From Streptomyces cinerochromogenes (lineage in GTDB: Bacteria > Actinomycetota > Actinomycetes > Streptomycetales > Streptomycetaceae): a DNA stretch of 64,000 bases. A program made the position numbers and the translations under genes. A model generated the notes under the pieces. The model was not told where the DNA came from and did not search any database. It worked only from the letters and a program-made list of their open reading frames with translations. The stretch is taken from NCBI RefSeq assembly GCF_014648635.1, contig NZ_BMRM01000032.1, positions 1 to 64,000 of the forward strand, given 5' to 3'. This document shows, in pieces, positions 45,050 through 52,969 of the stretch. Within the stretch, counting starts at the first letter, position 1; each line of letters opens with the position of its first letter.

Positions 45050-45909
45050 TCACGAGGGCGGGCGGGACCCCGGCGCTGCCGCGGTCGGCCACCGTGCAGC
45101 AACGGCTCTACTGGCACAACCGCACCGTCCCCGACGCCGCCGGGTATGCCGAACTGCTCGCGCTGGAGGCGGCCTGGCCGCGCGCCGAGGCGGACGCGCT
45201 GGCGGCCGCGGCGCCCGCCTTCGGCTCGCTGGACGACCTCCTCGACGCGCTGGAACAGCGCCTGCGCCGCGAGGAGAACGATCCCTCGCCCAGCGAGCGG
45301 TACCTGGCCGAGCAGGCGACGGCGGCCGAGTTCGCCTACGTCGCGGGGCAGTTCGCCGTGGACGGCCTGGTGGAGTCGCAGTCGCACCTGGGCGTGCTGC
45401 CGCGGCTGACGCCCCGGGCCCGCATGGCGGTGATGCGCGTGCTCATCGACGAGTTCGGGTGCGGCAACGAGGCGCAGGAGCACGCCCGGCTGTACGAGAA
45501 GCTGATGGTGGAGCTGGGACTGTCCACCGACCCCTTCCACCACGCCGCCAGGGCCTGCGAGGAGACGCTCGCCTATGTCAACCTCTTCCACTGGCTGGCC
45601 TCCCGGGCGCCCACCCCCGACTACTTCCTCGGCGCCTACGCCTACTTCGAGTCCAGCGTGCTCTACGGCTTCCGCTGCTACGCCGCGGCCTGCGCCCGGT
45701 TGGGCATCGCCAACGGCCAGTACTACGACGAGCACCTGCACATCGACGCGTTCCACAGCCGCGAGATGCTGGCCGCGCTGCGCGCCTGGGACCGGGAGCA
45801 CGGCGCGGACCTGGACAGGGTCTGGGCCGGTGTCGAACTGACCAGTGCGACCATCGCCCGTGCCACCGAGGCGGCGGTAAGCCGGGCCCGCGCGGAGGCA
45901 GGCCGGTGA
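45046..45909 (+). CDS. Haem-oxygenase-like diiron oxidase/oxygenase (HDO superfamily)
   Basis: A 287-residue all-helical iron-containing redox enzyme. The full set of diiron ligands is visible: Glu110 (VESQSHLG), Glu136 and His146 (DEFGCGNEAQEH), Glu202 (AYFESSVLYG), and His230-x3-Asp234-x2-His237 (EHLHIDAFH). The spacings 110-136-146-202 match, from memory, Glu189-Glu215-His225-Glu281 of the N-oxygenase domain of SznF. Family members N-hydroxylate amino acids (SznF), make terminal alkenes (UndA), or cleave C-C bonds of amino acids (BesC). The reaction here is unknown. The Rieske ferredoxin encoded next may supply electrons. GTGA overlaps on both sides show strict coupling. Confidence 0.9.
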   Translation: MITRAGGTPALPRSATVQQRLYWHNRTVPDAAGYAELLALEAAWPRAEADALAAAAPAFGSLDDLLDALEQRLRREENDPSPSERYLAEQATAAEFAYVAGQFAVDGLVESQSHLGVLPRLTPRARMAVMRVLIDEFGCGNEAQEHARLYEKLMVELGLSTDPFHHAARACEETLAYVNLFHWLASRAPTPDYFLGAYAYFESSVLYGFRCYAAACARLGIANGQYYDEHLHIDAFHSREMLAALRAWDREHGADLDRVWAGVELTSATIARATEAAVSRARAEAGR

Positions 45910-46184
45910 GCGGCCCGGAGCGGACGGCAGGGCGGCCCCGGGTCCGCCAACTGGACGCCGACACGGTGGCCGTGGAGTGGCAGGGCCCCGACGGTCAGGA
46001 CGGCGTGCTCGTCGAGGCGCGCTGTCCGCACCGGGGCGGCCTGCTGCGGCACGCCCACGTGAACGCCGCGGCGACCCGTCTGGTGTGCCCGCTGCACCAC
46101 TCGGCCTTCGACCTGACCGACGACGGCACGCAGACCTCCGGCCCGGCGTGCCGCGCACTGCGCGTCCGCCCTCTGCCGCAGTGA
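45906..46184 (+). CDS. Rieske-type ferredoxin
   Basis: A 92-residue soluble [2Fe-2S] protein. Cluster ligands are in CPHRGG and CPLHHSAFDL. There is no signal peptide or membrane helix, unlike the other Rieske protein in the window, so it is cytoplasmic. Being last in the operon, overlapping the diiron oxidase gene by GTGA, it is the natural electron donor for that enzyme. No ferredoxin reductase is in the cluster, so a housekeeping one must serve. Confidence 0.9.
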   Translation: MSGPERTAGRPRVRQLDADTVAVEWQGPDGQDGVLVEARCPHRGGLLRHAHVNAAATRLVCPLHHSAFDLTDDGTQTSGPACRALRVRPLPQ

Positions 46185-46265
46185 TCCGGGAGGCGCGCCC
46201 CGGCACGTTCGGATGACCGGGGCACGCCTCCACGAGGCCGAGGGGGCGGCCGGGACCGGGATCGT

Positions 46266-46305
46266 CGGCTGGGCGGCTGGACGGCTGGGCGGCTGGGCGG
46301 CTGGG
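46266..46305. repeat. Five 8-bp tandem repeats
   Basis: The unit CGGCTGGG occurs five times in succession from 46266 to 46305, with one change (CGGCTGGA) in the second copy. Confidence 0.93.
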
Positions 46306-46306
46306 A

Positions 46307-46362
46307 TCGGCGGTCGGCGGTCGGCGGTCGGCGGTCGGCGGTCGGCGGTCGGCGGTCGGCGG
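46307..46362. repeat. Eight perfect 7-bp tandem repeats
   Basis: The unit TCGGCGG is repeated eight times without a mismatch. Because 7 is not a multiple of 3, copy-number changes would shift any reading frame, which supports a non-coding location. Confidence 0.96.
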
Positions 46363-46462
46363 TCGAGCGGTCGGGCGAACGGGCGAACAGGCGAACGGGC
46401 GGCCCGGGACCGTCGGCCGCACCTGCGTCGCCCGGGGTGCCGCCTCCTCGCAGCGGGCTCCC

Positions 46463-46648
46463 CTCCGCGCAGTCGCGCCGGCGGTCCGGGTCCCCGCGCA
46501 GTCGCTCCGGCGGCCCGGGCTCCCCTCCGCGCAGGCTCCGGCGGTCCGGGTCTGCTCCGCGCAGGCTCCGGCGGTCCGGGTCTGCTCCGCGCAGTCGCGC
46601 CGGCGGTCCGGGCTCCCTTCCGTGCAGGCTCCGGCGGTCCGGGCCCGC
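46463..46648. repeat. Minisatellite of about six 30-33-bp units
   Basis: Units built from CTCCGCGCAG plus a CCGGCGGTCCGGGT-type segment recur about six times. The copies at 46525-46554 and 46555-46584 are identical over 30 bases. Others differ at a few bases or by 1-3-base length changes. A shorter relative lies at about 46445. Confidence 0.92.
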
Positions 46649-46881
46649 CGCTGCTGCCGCGCCACCTCCTGGCGCGCCGTGCCCCCCCCGGTACTCCTCG
46701 CCAGTGATCACCCTCGGTTACTATGCTCACTTCATGCCCGCGGCCGGAACCAAGGGGCGGACGGCCAGGGACGGCCTGCTCCCGGACTCTCCCGGGGCCG
46801 CCCACGGGCGAGTCCTGCTGCTGCGCCCCGTCGAGATCGATCTTGCATGTGCAAGGCTGAAGAGATGGACGGCCCGGAAAA

Positions 46882-47658
46882 ATGCTGAAAGAGGTCACCG
46901 CGACCCGCTACATCACGCCCCTGCGTGAGGGCGGCTCGCTGCCGGGGCTCGTCGAGGCCGACGACTTCGGGACCTACGTCATGAAGTTCACCGGCGCCGG
47001 ACAGGGCCGCAAGACCCTGGTCGCCGAGGTGGTGTGCGGCGAACTCGCCCGGCGCCTCGGATTCCGCATGCCCCGGCTGGTCACCGTGCAGCTGGACCCC
47101 GTCCTCGGGCTCGGCGAGCCCGAACAGCAGGTGCAGGACCTGCTCCGGGGCAGCGGCGGCGTCAACCTCGGCATGGACTTCCTGTCCGGCGCCCTCGGCT
47201 ACGACCCGCTCGCCTTCCCGGTGAGCCCCGGGGAGGCGGGCCGGATCGTCTGGTTCGACGCGCTCATCAACAACGTCGACCGCTCCTGGCGCAACCCCAA
47301 CCTGCTGGTGCACCAGGGCGAGCTGTGGCTCATCGACCACGGCGCCACCATGATCTGGCACCACAACTGGCCCGCCGCCGAAGCCTCGGCGGCCCGCCCC
47401 TACGACGCCTCCGACCACGCCCTCGCCCGCTTCGCCCCGGACGTCGCCGCCGCCGCGGCCGAGCTGGCCCCCCGGGTCACCGAGGACCTGCTCGCCGAGG
47501 TCACCGCCGAGATCCCGGAGGCCTGGCTCGCCGACGAGCCCGGCTTCGACACCCCGGACGAGCTGCGCCGGGCCTACGCGCGGCCGCTGCTCGCGCGGGC
47601 GGCCGTCATCGCGGAGCGGATCACCGGCCTCGGCGCCGGACAGGAGGAGGGCAAGTGA
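46882..47658 (+). CDS. HipA-like kinase domain protein
   Basis: A 258-residue protein matching the C-terminal kinase lobe of HipA-type kinases. A glycine-rich strand (KFTGAGQGRKTLVAEVVCGE) is followed by the catalytic NNVDRSWRNPNLLV with Asp133 and the metal-binding DHG at 152-154 (LIDHGATM). Full HipA is about 440 residues and pairs with HipB. Here no HTH antitoxin is present, and the partner is a DUF3037 protein overlapping by GTGA. The role may be protein or tRNA-synthetase phosphorylation, but the substrate is not known. ATG 46882 is the first conserved Met; no strong ribosome site is visible. Confidence 0.85.
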   Translation: MLKEVTATRYITPLREGGSLPGLVEADDFGTYVMKFTGAGQGRKTLVAEVVCGELARRLGFRMPRLVTVQLDPVLGLGEPEQQVQDLLRGSGGVNLGMDFLSGALGYDPLAFPVSPGEAGRIVWFDALINNVDRSWRNPNLLVHQGELWLIDHGATMIWHHNWPAAEASAARPYDASDHALARFAPDVAAAAAELAPRVTEDLLAEVTAEIPEAWLADEPGFDTPDELRRAYARPLLARAAVIAERITGLGAGQEEGK

Positions 47659-48104
47659 GCGAGCGCCACATCCACATGGCCGGCCATGTGACCGAGCGGC
47701 ACATCACCCGGGCGGGCCAGGGCGGTGACCGGGACGTGTTCGAGTACGCGCTGCTGCGGGTCGTGCCCCGGGTGGAGCGCGGGGAGTGCATCAACGCGGG
47801 CGTGGTCGTCTACTGCCGCGCCCGGGGCTACGTCGGCGCCCGCACCCATCTGGACGAGGCCCGGCTGCTGGCGCTGGACCCGGCCGCCGACGTGGCGGGG
47901 GTGCGCGCAGCGCTCGGTGCGATCGAGCGCCACTGCGCGGGCGGCGAGCAGGCCGGACAGGCGGCCGGCGACGACGCGGGGCGCCGCTACCGCTGGCTGA
48001 TCGCGCCGCGCTCCACCGTGGTCCAGCCCGGTCCGGTGCACACCGGTCTGACCGCCGACCCGGCCGCCGAGACGGAGCGGTTGCTGGACCTCCTGGTGAG
48101 GTAA
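47655..48104 (+). CDS. DUF3037 protein, partner of the HipA-like kinase
   Basis: A 149-residue soluble protein. The DUF3037 core begins at VFEYALLRVVPRVERGECIN and ends near RWLIAPRSTVVQPGP. The first 25 residues contain a short near-repeat (SERHIHMAGHV / TERHITRAGQG). DUF3037 genes regularly follow HipA-like kinase genes in actinobacteria, so the two may act as a pair. GGAGG lies upstream of GTG 47655, which overlaps the kinase stop. Function unknown. Confidence 0.82.
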   Translation: MSERHIHMAGHVTERHITRAGQGGDRDVFEYALLRVVPRVERGECINAGVVVYCRARGYVGARTHLDEARLLALDPAADVAGVRAALGAIERHCAGGEQAGQAAGDDAGRRYRWLIAPRSTVVQPGPVHTGLTADPAAETERLLDLLVR

Positions 48105-48129
48105 TGGATCACACCGGCCGGATGTGCCG

Positions 48130-48158
48130 TTGACACCGCGTGCCAGGGCTTCTAGCGT
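48130..48158 (+). promoter_or_regulatory. Consensus promoter for the SDR operon
   Basis: TTGACA (48130-48135), a 17-bp spacer and TAGCGT (48153-48158) match the vegetative consensus. The leader of about 100 bases before ATG 48264 contains a GGGCCCT/AGGGCCC hairpin (48200-48218). Confidence 0.8.
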
Positions 48159-48263
48159 CACGGGTGCTGAAGGTACTAAGCGGTCGCTCACCGCACCAGG
48201 GGCCCTCCCGGAGGGCCCGACAGGTCTCTCAAGACGTTCTCTCAAGGGCGAGGAGAAGCAGCA

Positions 48264-49025
48264 ATGTCCACCACCCAACAGCGGGTCGCGATCGTCACCG
48301 GCGCGGCACGCGGCATCGGCGCCGCCACCGCCGTACGACTGGCCGCCGAGGGCCACGCGGTCGCCGTGATCGACCTGGACGAGGCCGCCTGCAAGGACAC
48401 CGTCGAGAAGATCACCGCGGCCGGCGGCAAGGCCGTCGCGGTCGGGGCGGACGTCTCCGACGAGGCGCAGGTCGAGGCGGCCGTCGCCCGGATCGCGGAG
48501 GAGCTCGGCGCTCCGACGATCCTGGTCAACAACGCGGGTGTGCTGCGCGACAACCTGCTGTTCAAGATGAGCGTCTCCGACTGGGACACCGTCCTGAACG
48601 TGCACCTGCGCGGCTCGTTCCTGATGACCAAGGCCGTCCAGAAGCACATGGTGGACGCCGGTTGGGGCCGGATCGTCAACCTCTCCTCCTCCTCGGCGCT
48701 CGGCAACCGCGGCCAGGCCAACTACTCGGCCGCCAAGGCGGGCCTGCAGGGCTTCACCAAGACCCTCGCCATCGAGCTGGGCAAGTTCGGCATCACCGCC
48801 AACGCCGTCGCCCCCGGCTTCATCGCCACCGAGATGACCAAGGCCACCGCCGACCGCGTCGGCATGGGCTTCGAGGACTTCAAGAAGGCCGCCGCCACCC
48901 AGATCCCCGTGCAGCGCGTCGGCGAGCCCGAGGACATCGCCAACGCCATCGCCTTCTTCACCGGCGAGGCGGCCGGCTTCGTCTCCGGCCAGGTGCTGTA
49001 CGTCGCCGGCGGACCGCTCGACTAA
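48264..49025 (+). CDS. FabG-like 3-oxoacyl-[ACP] reductase (SDR)
   Basis: A 253-residue short-chain dehydrogenase. The NAD(P) site reads VTGAARGIGAATAV, then NNAG (LVNNAGVLRDN). The catalytic Ser-Tyr-Lys lies in NLSSSSALGNRGQANYSAAK, and the helix after it is FabG-like (TEMTKATADRVG). Presence of Asp where Arg often sits (VIDLDEAA) suggests NADH preference. It probably reduces 3-oxoacyl chains. AGGAG precedes ATG 48264, a consensus promoter lies upstream, and a second SDR gene follows in the same operon. Confidence 0.9.
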   Translation: MSTTQQRVAIVTGAARGIGAATAVRLAAEGHAVAVIDLDEAACKDTVEKITAAGGKAVAVGADVSDEAQVEAAVARIAEELGAPTILVNNAGVLRDNLLFKMSVSDWDTVLNVHLRGSFLMTKAVQKHMVDAGWGRIVNLSSSSALGNRGQANYSAAKAGLQGFTKTLAIELGKFGITANAVAPGFIATEMTKATADRVGMGFEDFKKAAATQIPVQRVGEPEDIANAIAFFTGEAAGFVSGQVLYVAGGPLD

Positions 49026-49047
49026 GGGATCCAGGGGAAACACGGAC

Positions 49048-49809
49048 ATGACTGAACTCCCGGAGCTGTCCGGCAAGGTCGCCATCGTCACCGGCGCCAG
49101 CCGAGGCATCGGCTACGGCGTCGCCGAGGCGCTCGTCGCGCGCGGCGACCGCGTCTGCATCACCGGCCGCGGCGAGGACGCCCTGAAGGAGGCCGCCGAG
49201 CAGCTCGGCGCCGAACGGGTCATCGCCGTCGCCGGCAAGGCGCACGACCTGAACCACCAGACCGAGGTCGTCGAGCGCACCATGGCGGCCTTCGGCCGGG
49301 TCGACTTCCTGGTCAACAACGCGGGCACCAACCCCGTGTTCGGCCCGATCGCGGACCTCGACCTGGACGTCGCCCGCAAGGTCTTCGAGACGAACGTGAT
49401 CTCCGCGCTCGGCTTCGCCCAGAAGACCTGGCACGCCTGGCAGAAGGACAACGGCGGCGCGATCGTCAACATCGCCTCGGTCGCCGGCCTCGCGCCCTCG
49501 CCCTTCATCGGCGCCTACGGCGTCAGCAAGGCCGCGATGATCAACCTGACCCAGCAGCTGGCGCACGAGTTCGCGCCCGGGGTCCGGGTCAACGCGATCG
49601 CCCCGGCCGTGGTCAAGACGAAGTTCGCGCAGGCCCTGTACGAGGGCCGGGAGGAGGAGGCGGCCGCCGCCTACCCGCTCGGCCGGCTCGGTGTGCCCTC
49701 CGACATCGGCGGGGCCGCCGCGTTCCTCACCTCCGAGCAGTCCGACTGGGTCACCGGCCAGACGCTCGTCGTGGACGGCGGCATCTTCCTCAACGCCGGC
49801 GTCGGCTGA
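49048..49809 (+). CDS. SDR-family oxidoreductase
   Basis: A 253-residue short-chain dehydrogenase, 22 bases after the FabG-like gene. The cofactor motif is VTGASRGIGYGVAE with ITGRGED downstream, which favours NADPH. NNAGTNPVFG and the YGVSKAA catalytic Tyr-Lys are present. The closing GGIFLNAG is typical of classical SDRs. Substrate unknown. AGGGGA lies before the ATG. A hairpin terminator follows the stop, ending the two-gene unit. Confidence 0.9.
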   Translation: MTELPELSGKVAIVTGASRGIGYGVAEALVARGDRVCITGRGEDALKEAAEQLGAERVIAVAGKAHDLNHQTEVVERTMAAFGRVDFLVNNAGTNPVFGPIADLDLDVARKVFETNVISALGFAQKTWHAWQKDNGGAIVNIASVAGLAPSPFIGAYGVSKAAMINLTQQLAHEFAPGVRVNAIAPAVVKTKFAQALYEGREEEAAAAYPLGRLGVPSDIGGAAAFLTSEQSDWVTGQTLVVDGGIFLNAGVG

Positions 49810-49824
49810 GACGGGACATCTCTT

Positions 49825-49858
49825 CCGGGCGTCGATTTTCGGACGGATCGACGCCCGG
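49825..49858 (+). terminator. Terminator of the SDR operon
   Basis: CCGGGCGTCGA (49825-49835) pairs with TCGACGCCCGG (49848-49858), an 11-bp stem with a 12-base loop, shortly after the second SDR gene. Confidence 0.75.
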
Positions 49859-50003
49859 GAGGGGGTAGCGGAACCGCTCAGCGGAATGACAACGTCGTCA
49901 CCGCTCAGTCGATCAAGAAGGTCCGTTTCCGGGCAGGTTCAGGGGCCCGAACGCTGCGGTATGGTCTGCCGACCCTTGGTGCGGCAGATCGAGGAGCGTG
50001 CGC

Positions 50004-51581
50004 GTGTTCAACCGGAACCGATTCCTGCGGAAAGTCGCGGCGATCGCGTCCCTGTCCCTGGTGGCCGGATGCAGTCTGTTGTCGGACGGCGATCCCGACA
50101 GCCAGGGCCCGATCGTCGTGGGCACCACCAGCGCCCCCAGCACGCTGGACCCGGCCGGTGCCTGGGACGGCTCCTGGGAGCTGTACCGGAACATCTTCCA
50201 GACGCTCCTCGCCTACCCCAACGGCGCCACCACCCCCCAGCCCGACGCGGCCGAGAGCTGCTCCTTCACCGACTCCAGCAGCCGCACCTACCGCTGCGAG
50301 CTGCGGGCCGGCCTGAAGTTCTCCGACGGTGACCCGCTGACCGCCGAGGCCGTCCGGCACTCGATCGAGCGCATCCGCACCATCGACGCCCCCGGGGGCC
50401 CCGCCGGGCTGCTCGGCAGCCTGGACAAGGTCGAGACCTCCGGCGACCGCGAGATCACCTTCCACCTCAACCAGCCCGACGCCACCTTCCCGTTCGTGCT
50501 GGCCACCCCGGCGATGTCGATCGTCGACCCGGACGACTACCCCGCCACCTCCCTGCGCAAGGACACCTCGGTGCACGGCTCCGGGCCGTACGAGCTGAAG
50601 TCCTACGAGGAGGGCTCCGAGGCCGTCCTGGTCCGCAACGACGCCTACAAGGGCTTCGCCGAGCGGCAGAACGACGCGGTGACCATCCGCTACTTCAAGG
50701 ACTCCGCCGGCATGGTCAAGGCCCTGCGGGACAAGCAGATCGACGTCACCTACCGAGGCCTCGCCGCCGACGACATCCTCGCCCTGCAGGAGCACGACAA
50801 CGAGGACCTGCAACTGGTCGACGGCACCGGCACCGACATCAGCTACCTGGTGTTCAACCCCAAGGACCCCTGGGCCAAGCAGCCCGCCGTGCGCAAGGCC
50901 ATCGCCCAGATCGTGGACCGGGGCGCGATCGCGCACAAGATATACAAGGACACCGTCGACCCGCTGTACTCGATGGTCCCTAAGGGCCTGACCGGCCACG
51001 CCACGCCCTTCTTCGACGACTACGGCGAGCCGAGCGTCACCAAGGCCCGCACGATCCTCTCCGACGCCGGCATCACCCGGCCCGTCCCGCTCACCTTCTG
51101 GTACACCACCGACCGCTACGGCTCCGAGACCGCCCTGATGTTCCGGGAGCTGAAGCGGCAGCTGGACGCCTCGGGCCTGTTCGCCATCACCCTCAAGAGC
51201 CGCCCCTGGAAGAGCTACGTGGTCGGCTACCAGAAGGGCGAGTACCCGGTGTTCGGGCGCGGCTGGTTCCCGGACTTCCCCGACGCGGACAACTTCATCG
51301 CCCCGTTCGTCGGCGAGCACAACGCCCTCGGCACGCCCTACCCGGCCAAGGAGATCACCGGCCGGCTGCTGCCCCACGCGCGCTCCGAGAGCGACCGCGC
51401 CCGGACCGTCAAGGACGTGGAGGAGGCCCAGCAGATCATGGTGGACGACGCCCGGCTGATCCCGCTGTGGCAGGGCCGGCAGTTCGTGGCGGCCAGCGTG
51501 GACATCTCCGGCGGCGAGCAGGCCCTCGACCCCTCGACGATCATGATGATGTGGACACTGCACCGCAAGACCAGCTGGTGA
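50004..51581 (+). CDS. Peptide/solute-binding lipoprotein (SBP family 5), orphan
   Basis: A 525-residue extracellular binding protein. A lipoprotein signal ends in LVAGC (Cys about residue 23). The SBP_bac_5 domain follows, with PSTLDPAGAWDGSWELYRNI, the ELRAGLKFSDGDPLTAEAVR segment and the MMMWTLHRKTSW end. Such proteins deliver oligopeptides or nickel to Opp/Dpp permeases, but no permease or ATPase gene is adjacent. GTG 50004 was chosen over 49998 because GAGGAG (49991-49996) is then spaced 7 bases. Ligand unknown. Confidence 0.88.
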   Translation: MFNRNRFLRKVAAIASLSLVAGCSLLSDGDPDSQGPIVVGTTSAPSTLDPAGAWDGSWELYRNIFQTLLAYPNGATTPQPDAAESCSFTDSSSRTYRCELRAGLKFSDGDPLTAEAVRHSIERIRTIDAPGGPAGLLGSLDKVETSGDREITFHLNQPDATFPFVLATPAMSIVDPDDYPATSLRKDTSVHGSGPYELKSYEEGSEAVLVRNDAYKGFAERQNDAVTIRYFKDSAGMVKALRDKQIDVTYRGLAADDILALQEHDNEDLQLVDGTGTDISYLVFNPKDPWAKQPAVRKAIAQIVDRGAIAHKIYKDTVDPLYSMVPKGLTGHATPFFDDYGEPSVTKARTILSDAGITRPVPLTFWYTTDRYGSETALMFRELKRQLDASGLFAITLKSRPWKSYVVGYQKGEYPVFGRGWFPDFPDADNFIAPFVGEHNALGTPYPAKEITGRLLPHARSESDRARTVKDVEEAQQIMVDDARLIPLWQGRQFVAASVDISGGEQALDPSTIMMMWTLHRKTSW

Positions 51582-51679
51582 AACGCCCTCCCGGCAACGG
51601 TTGTCAGTGGTCGCCTGTAGGTTCTGGATCCTGGAAGTGACCGCACGCCGTAGTTGATAGACATCGTGAGGACGTTGAC

Positions 51680-52363
51680 GTGACCGACATCGCCATGCTG
51701 CCCGAGTCCTGGCGCGGGGTTCTGGGTGACGAGCTGCAGCAGCCCTACTTCAAGGAGCTGACCGAGTTCGTCGAGGAGGAGCGGGCGAAGGGCCCCGTCT
51801 ATCCGCCGCGCGAGGAGGTCTTCGCCGCGCTGGACGCGACGCCGTACGAGCAGGTGAAGGTCCTCATCCTCGGCCAGGACCCGTACCACGGCGAGGGCCA
51901 GGGCCACGGCCTGTGCTTCTCGGTCCGCCCCGGCGTCAGGACCCCGCCCTCCCTGCGGAACATCTACAAGGAGATGCAGGAGGAGCTGGGCCTGCCCGTC
52001 CCGGACAACGGCTATCTGATGCCGTGGGCCCAGCAGGGTGTGCTGCTGCTCAACGCGGTCCTCACGGTCCGGGCCGGCGAGGCCAACTCGCACAAGGGCA
52101 TGGGCTGGGAGAAGTTCACGGACGCGGTGATCCGCGCCGTGGTCTCCCGCCCCGACCCGGCGGTCTTCGTCCTGTGGGGCAACTACGCGCAGAAGAAGCT
52201 GCCGCTGATCGACGAGACCCGGCACGCGGTGGTCAAGGGCGCCCACCCCTCCCCGCTCTCCGCGAAGAAGTTCTTCGGCTCCCGCCCGTTCACCCAGATC
52301 AACGAGGCGATCGCCGCCCAGGGCCACGAGCCCATCGACTGGCGGATCCCGAACCTGGGCTGA
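51680..52363 (+). CDS. ung: Uracil-DNA glycosylase, family 1
   Basis: A 227-residue base-excision repair enzyme that removes uracil from DNA. The water-activating loop reads ILGQDPYHGEGQGHGLCFSV, with Asp and His as catalytic residues. The minor-groove intercalation loop is GAHPSPLSAKKF. The gene is free-standing, and GTG 51680 is the start. Family-1 identity is clear from both motifs and the overall length. Confidence 0.96.
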   Translation: MTDIAMLPESWRGVLGDELQQPYFKELTEFVEEERAKGPVYPPREEVFAALDATPYEQVKVLILGQDPYHGEGQGHGLCFSVRPGVRTPPSLRNIYKEMQEELGLPVPDNGYLMPWAQQGVLLLNAVLTVRAGEANSHKGMGWEKFTDAVIRAVVSRPDPAVFVLWGNYAQKKLPLIDETRHAVVKGAHPSPLSAKKFFGSRPFTQINEAIAAQGHEPIDWRIPNLG

Positions 52364-52462
52364 GGTTCGCCCCGGGGGAGCCACGGCGCCGCCTGTCCGG
52401 GAATCCGCCGCACGCCGGTTAGCGTCGGGACCGACCCATTGCCGACGGTCCGGAGGGCACCC

Positions 52463-52936
52463 GTGGTGGAGCGACAGGAGCAGGTGGCGCCGGACGCCGT
52501 GCTGACGCGGATCGGGCAGGTCGTCATGCTGCACCACGGGGGCGACCGCGAGGAGGCCCGCAGCCGCTTCCTGGCCCTCTGGGCGGAGATCGGCGAGGAG
52601 GGCGACCCGCTGCACCGCTGCACCCTGGCCCACTACCTGGCCGACACCCAGGACGACCCGGCGGACGAACTCGCCTGGGACCTGCGGGCGCTGTCGGCGG
52701 CGGAGGAGCTGGCCGACGGCCGTGCGGGCGGCGACCCGGCGAGCGTGCGGGGATTCTTCCCCTCCCTGCACCTCAGCCTGGCCGCGGACTACGTGAAACT
52801 GGGCCGCGCCGAGGCCGCCCGCAGCCATCTGCTCCGGGCCCGTACGGCCGCGGGCACCCTCGCCGACGACGGCTACGGCGCGGGCGTGCGGGCCGCGATC
52901 AGCCGGCTGGCGGTGCGCTTGGGGGAGGACGGGTAG
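52463..52936 (+). CDS. TPR-like helical protein of unknown function
   Basis: A 157-residue, all-helical cytoplasmic protein (ARSRFLALWAEIGEEGDPLH, AEAARSHLLRARTAAGTLAD) whose paired helices resemble tetratricopeptide repeats. I do not recognise a named family. GGAGGG at 52452-52457 precedes both GTG 52463 and GTG 52466, either of which could be the start. It lies between ung and a convergent lipoprotein gene and has no operon partner. Confidence 0.77.
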   Translation: MVERQEQVAPDAVLTRIGQVVMLHHGGDREEARSRFLALWAEIGEEGDPLHRCTLAHYLADTQDDPADELAWDLRALSAAEELADGRAGGDPASVRGFFPSLHLSLAADYVKLGRAEAARSHLLRARTAAGTLADDGYGAGVRAAISRLAVRLGEDG

Positions 52937-52969
52937 GCGTGGTTCCCCGCGCCGCTTACGGGGCGCCGG

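Larger units (their letters stand above)
46185..46881. other. 697-base non-coding region rich in repeats
   Basis: Apart from the three repeat arrays listed separately, I see no gene. Frames open through the region on both strands because of its composition, but none shows a coherent domain. About 46700-46881 is more ordinary sequence and should hold the promoter of the HipA-like gene. Confidence 0.7.

Noticed and set aside
42377..45909. Lysine or diaminopimelate biosynthesis operon
   Set aside because: A DapA homologue and an aminotransferase are present, but the DapA lacks the substrate arginine and no dapB, lysA or other pathway gene is nearby, while a diiron oxidase and Rieske protein are.
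46463..46648. CRISPR array
   Set aside because: The 30-bp units are head-to-tail with no unique spacers, and no cas gene is present. This is a minisatellite.
45723..46898. Long minus-strand frames through the repeat gap
   Set aside because: They read only the Pro/Arg-rich translation of the tandem repeats and the antisense of the HDO and Rieske genes.
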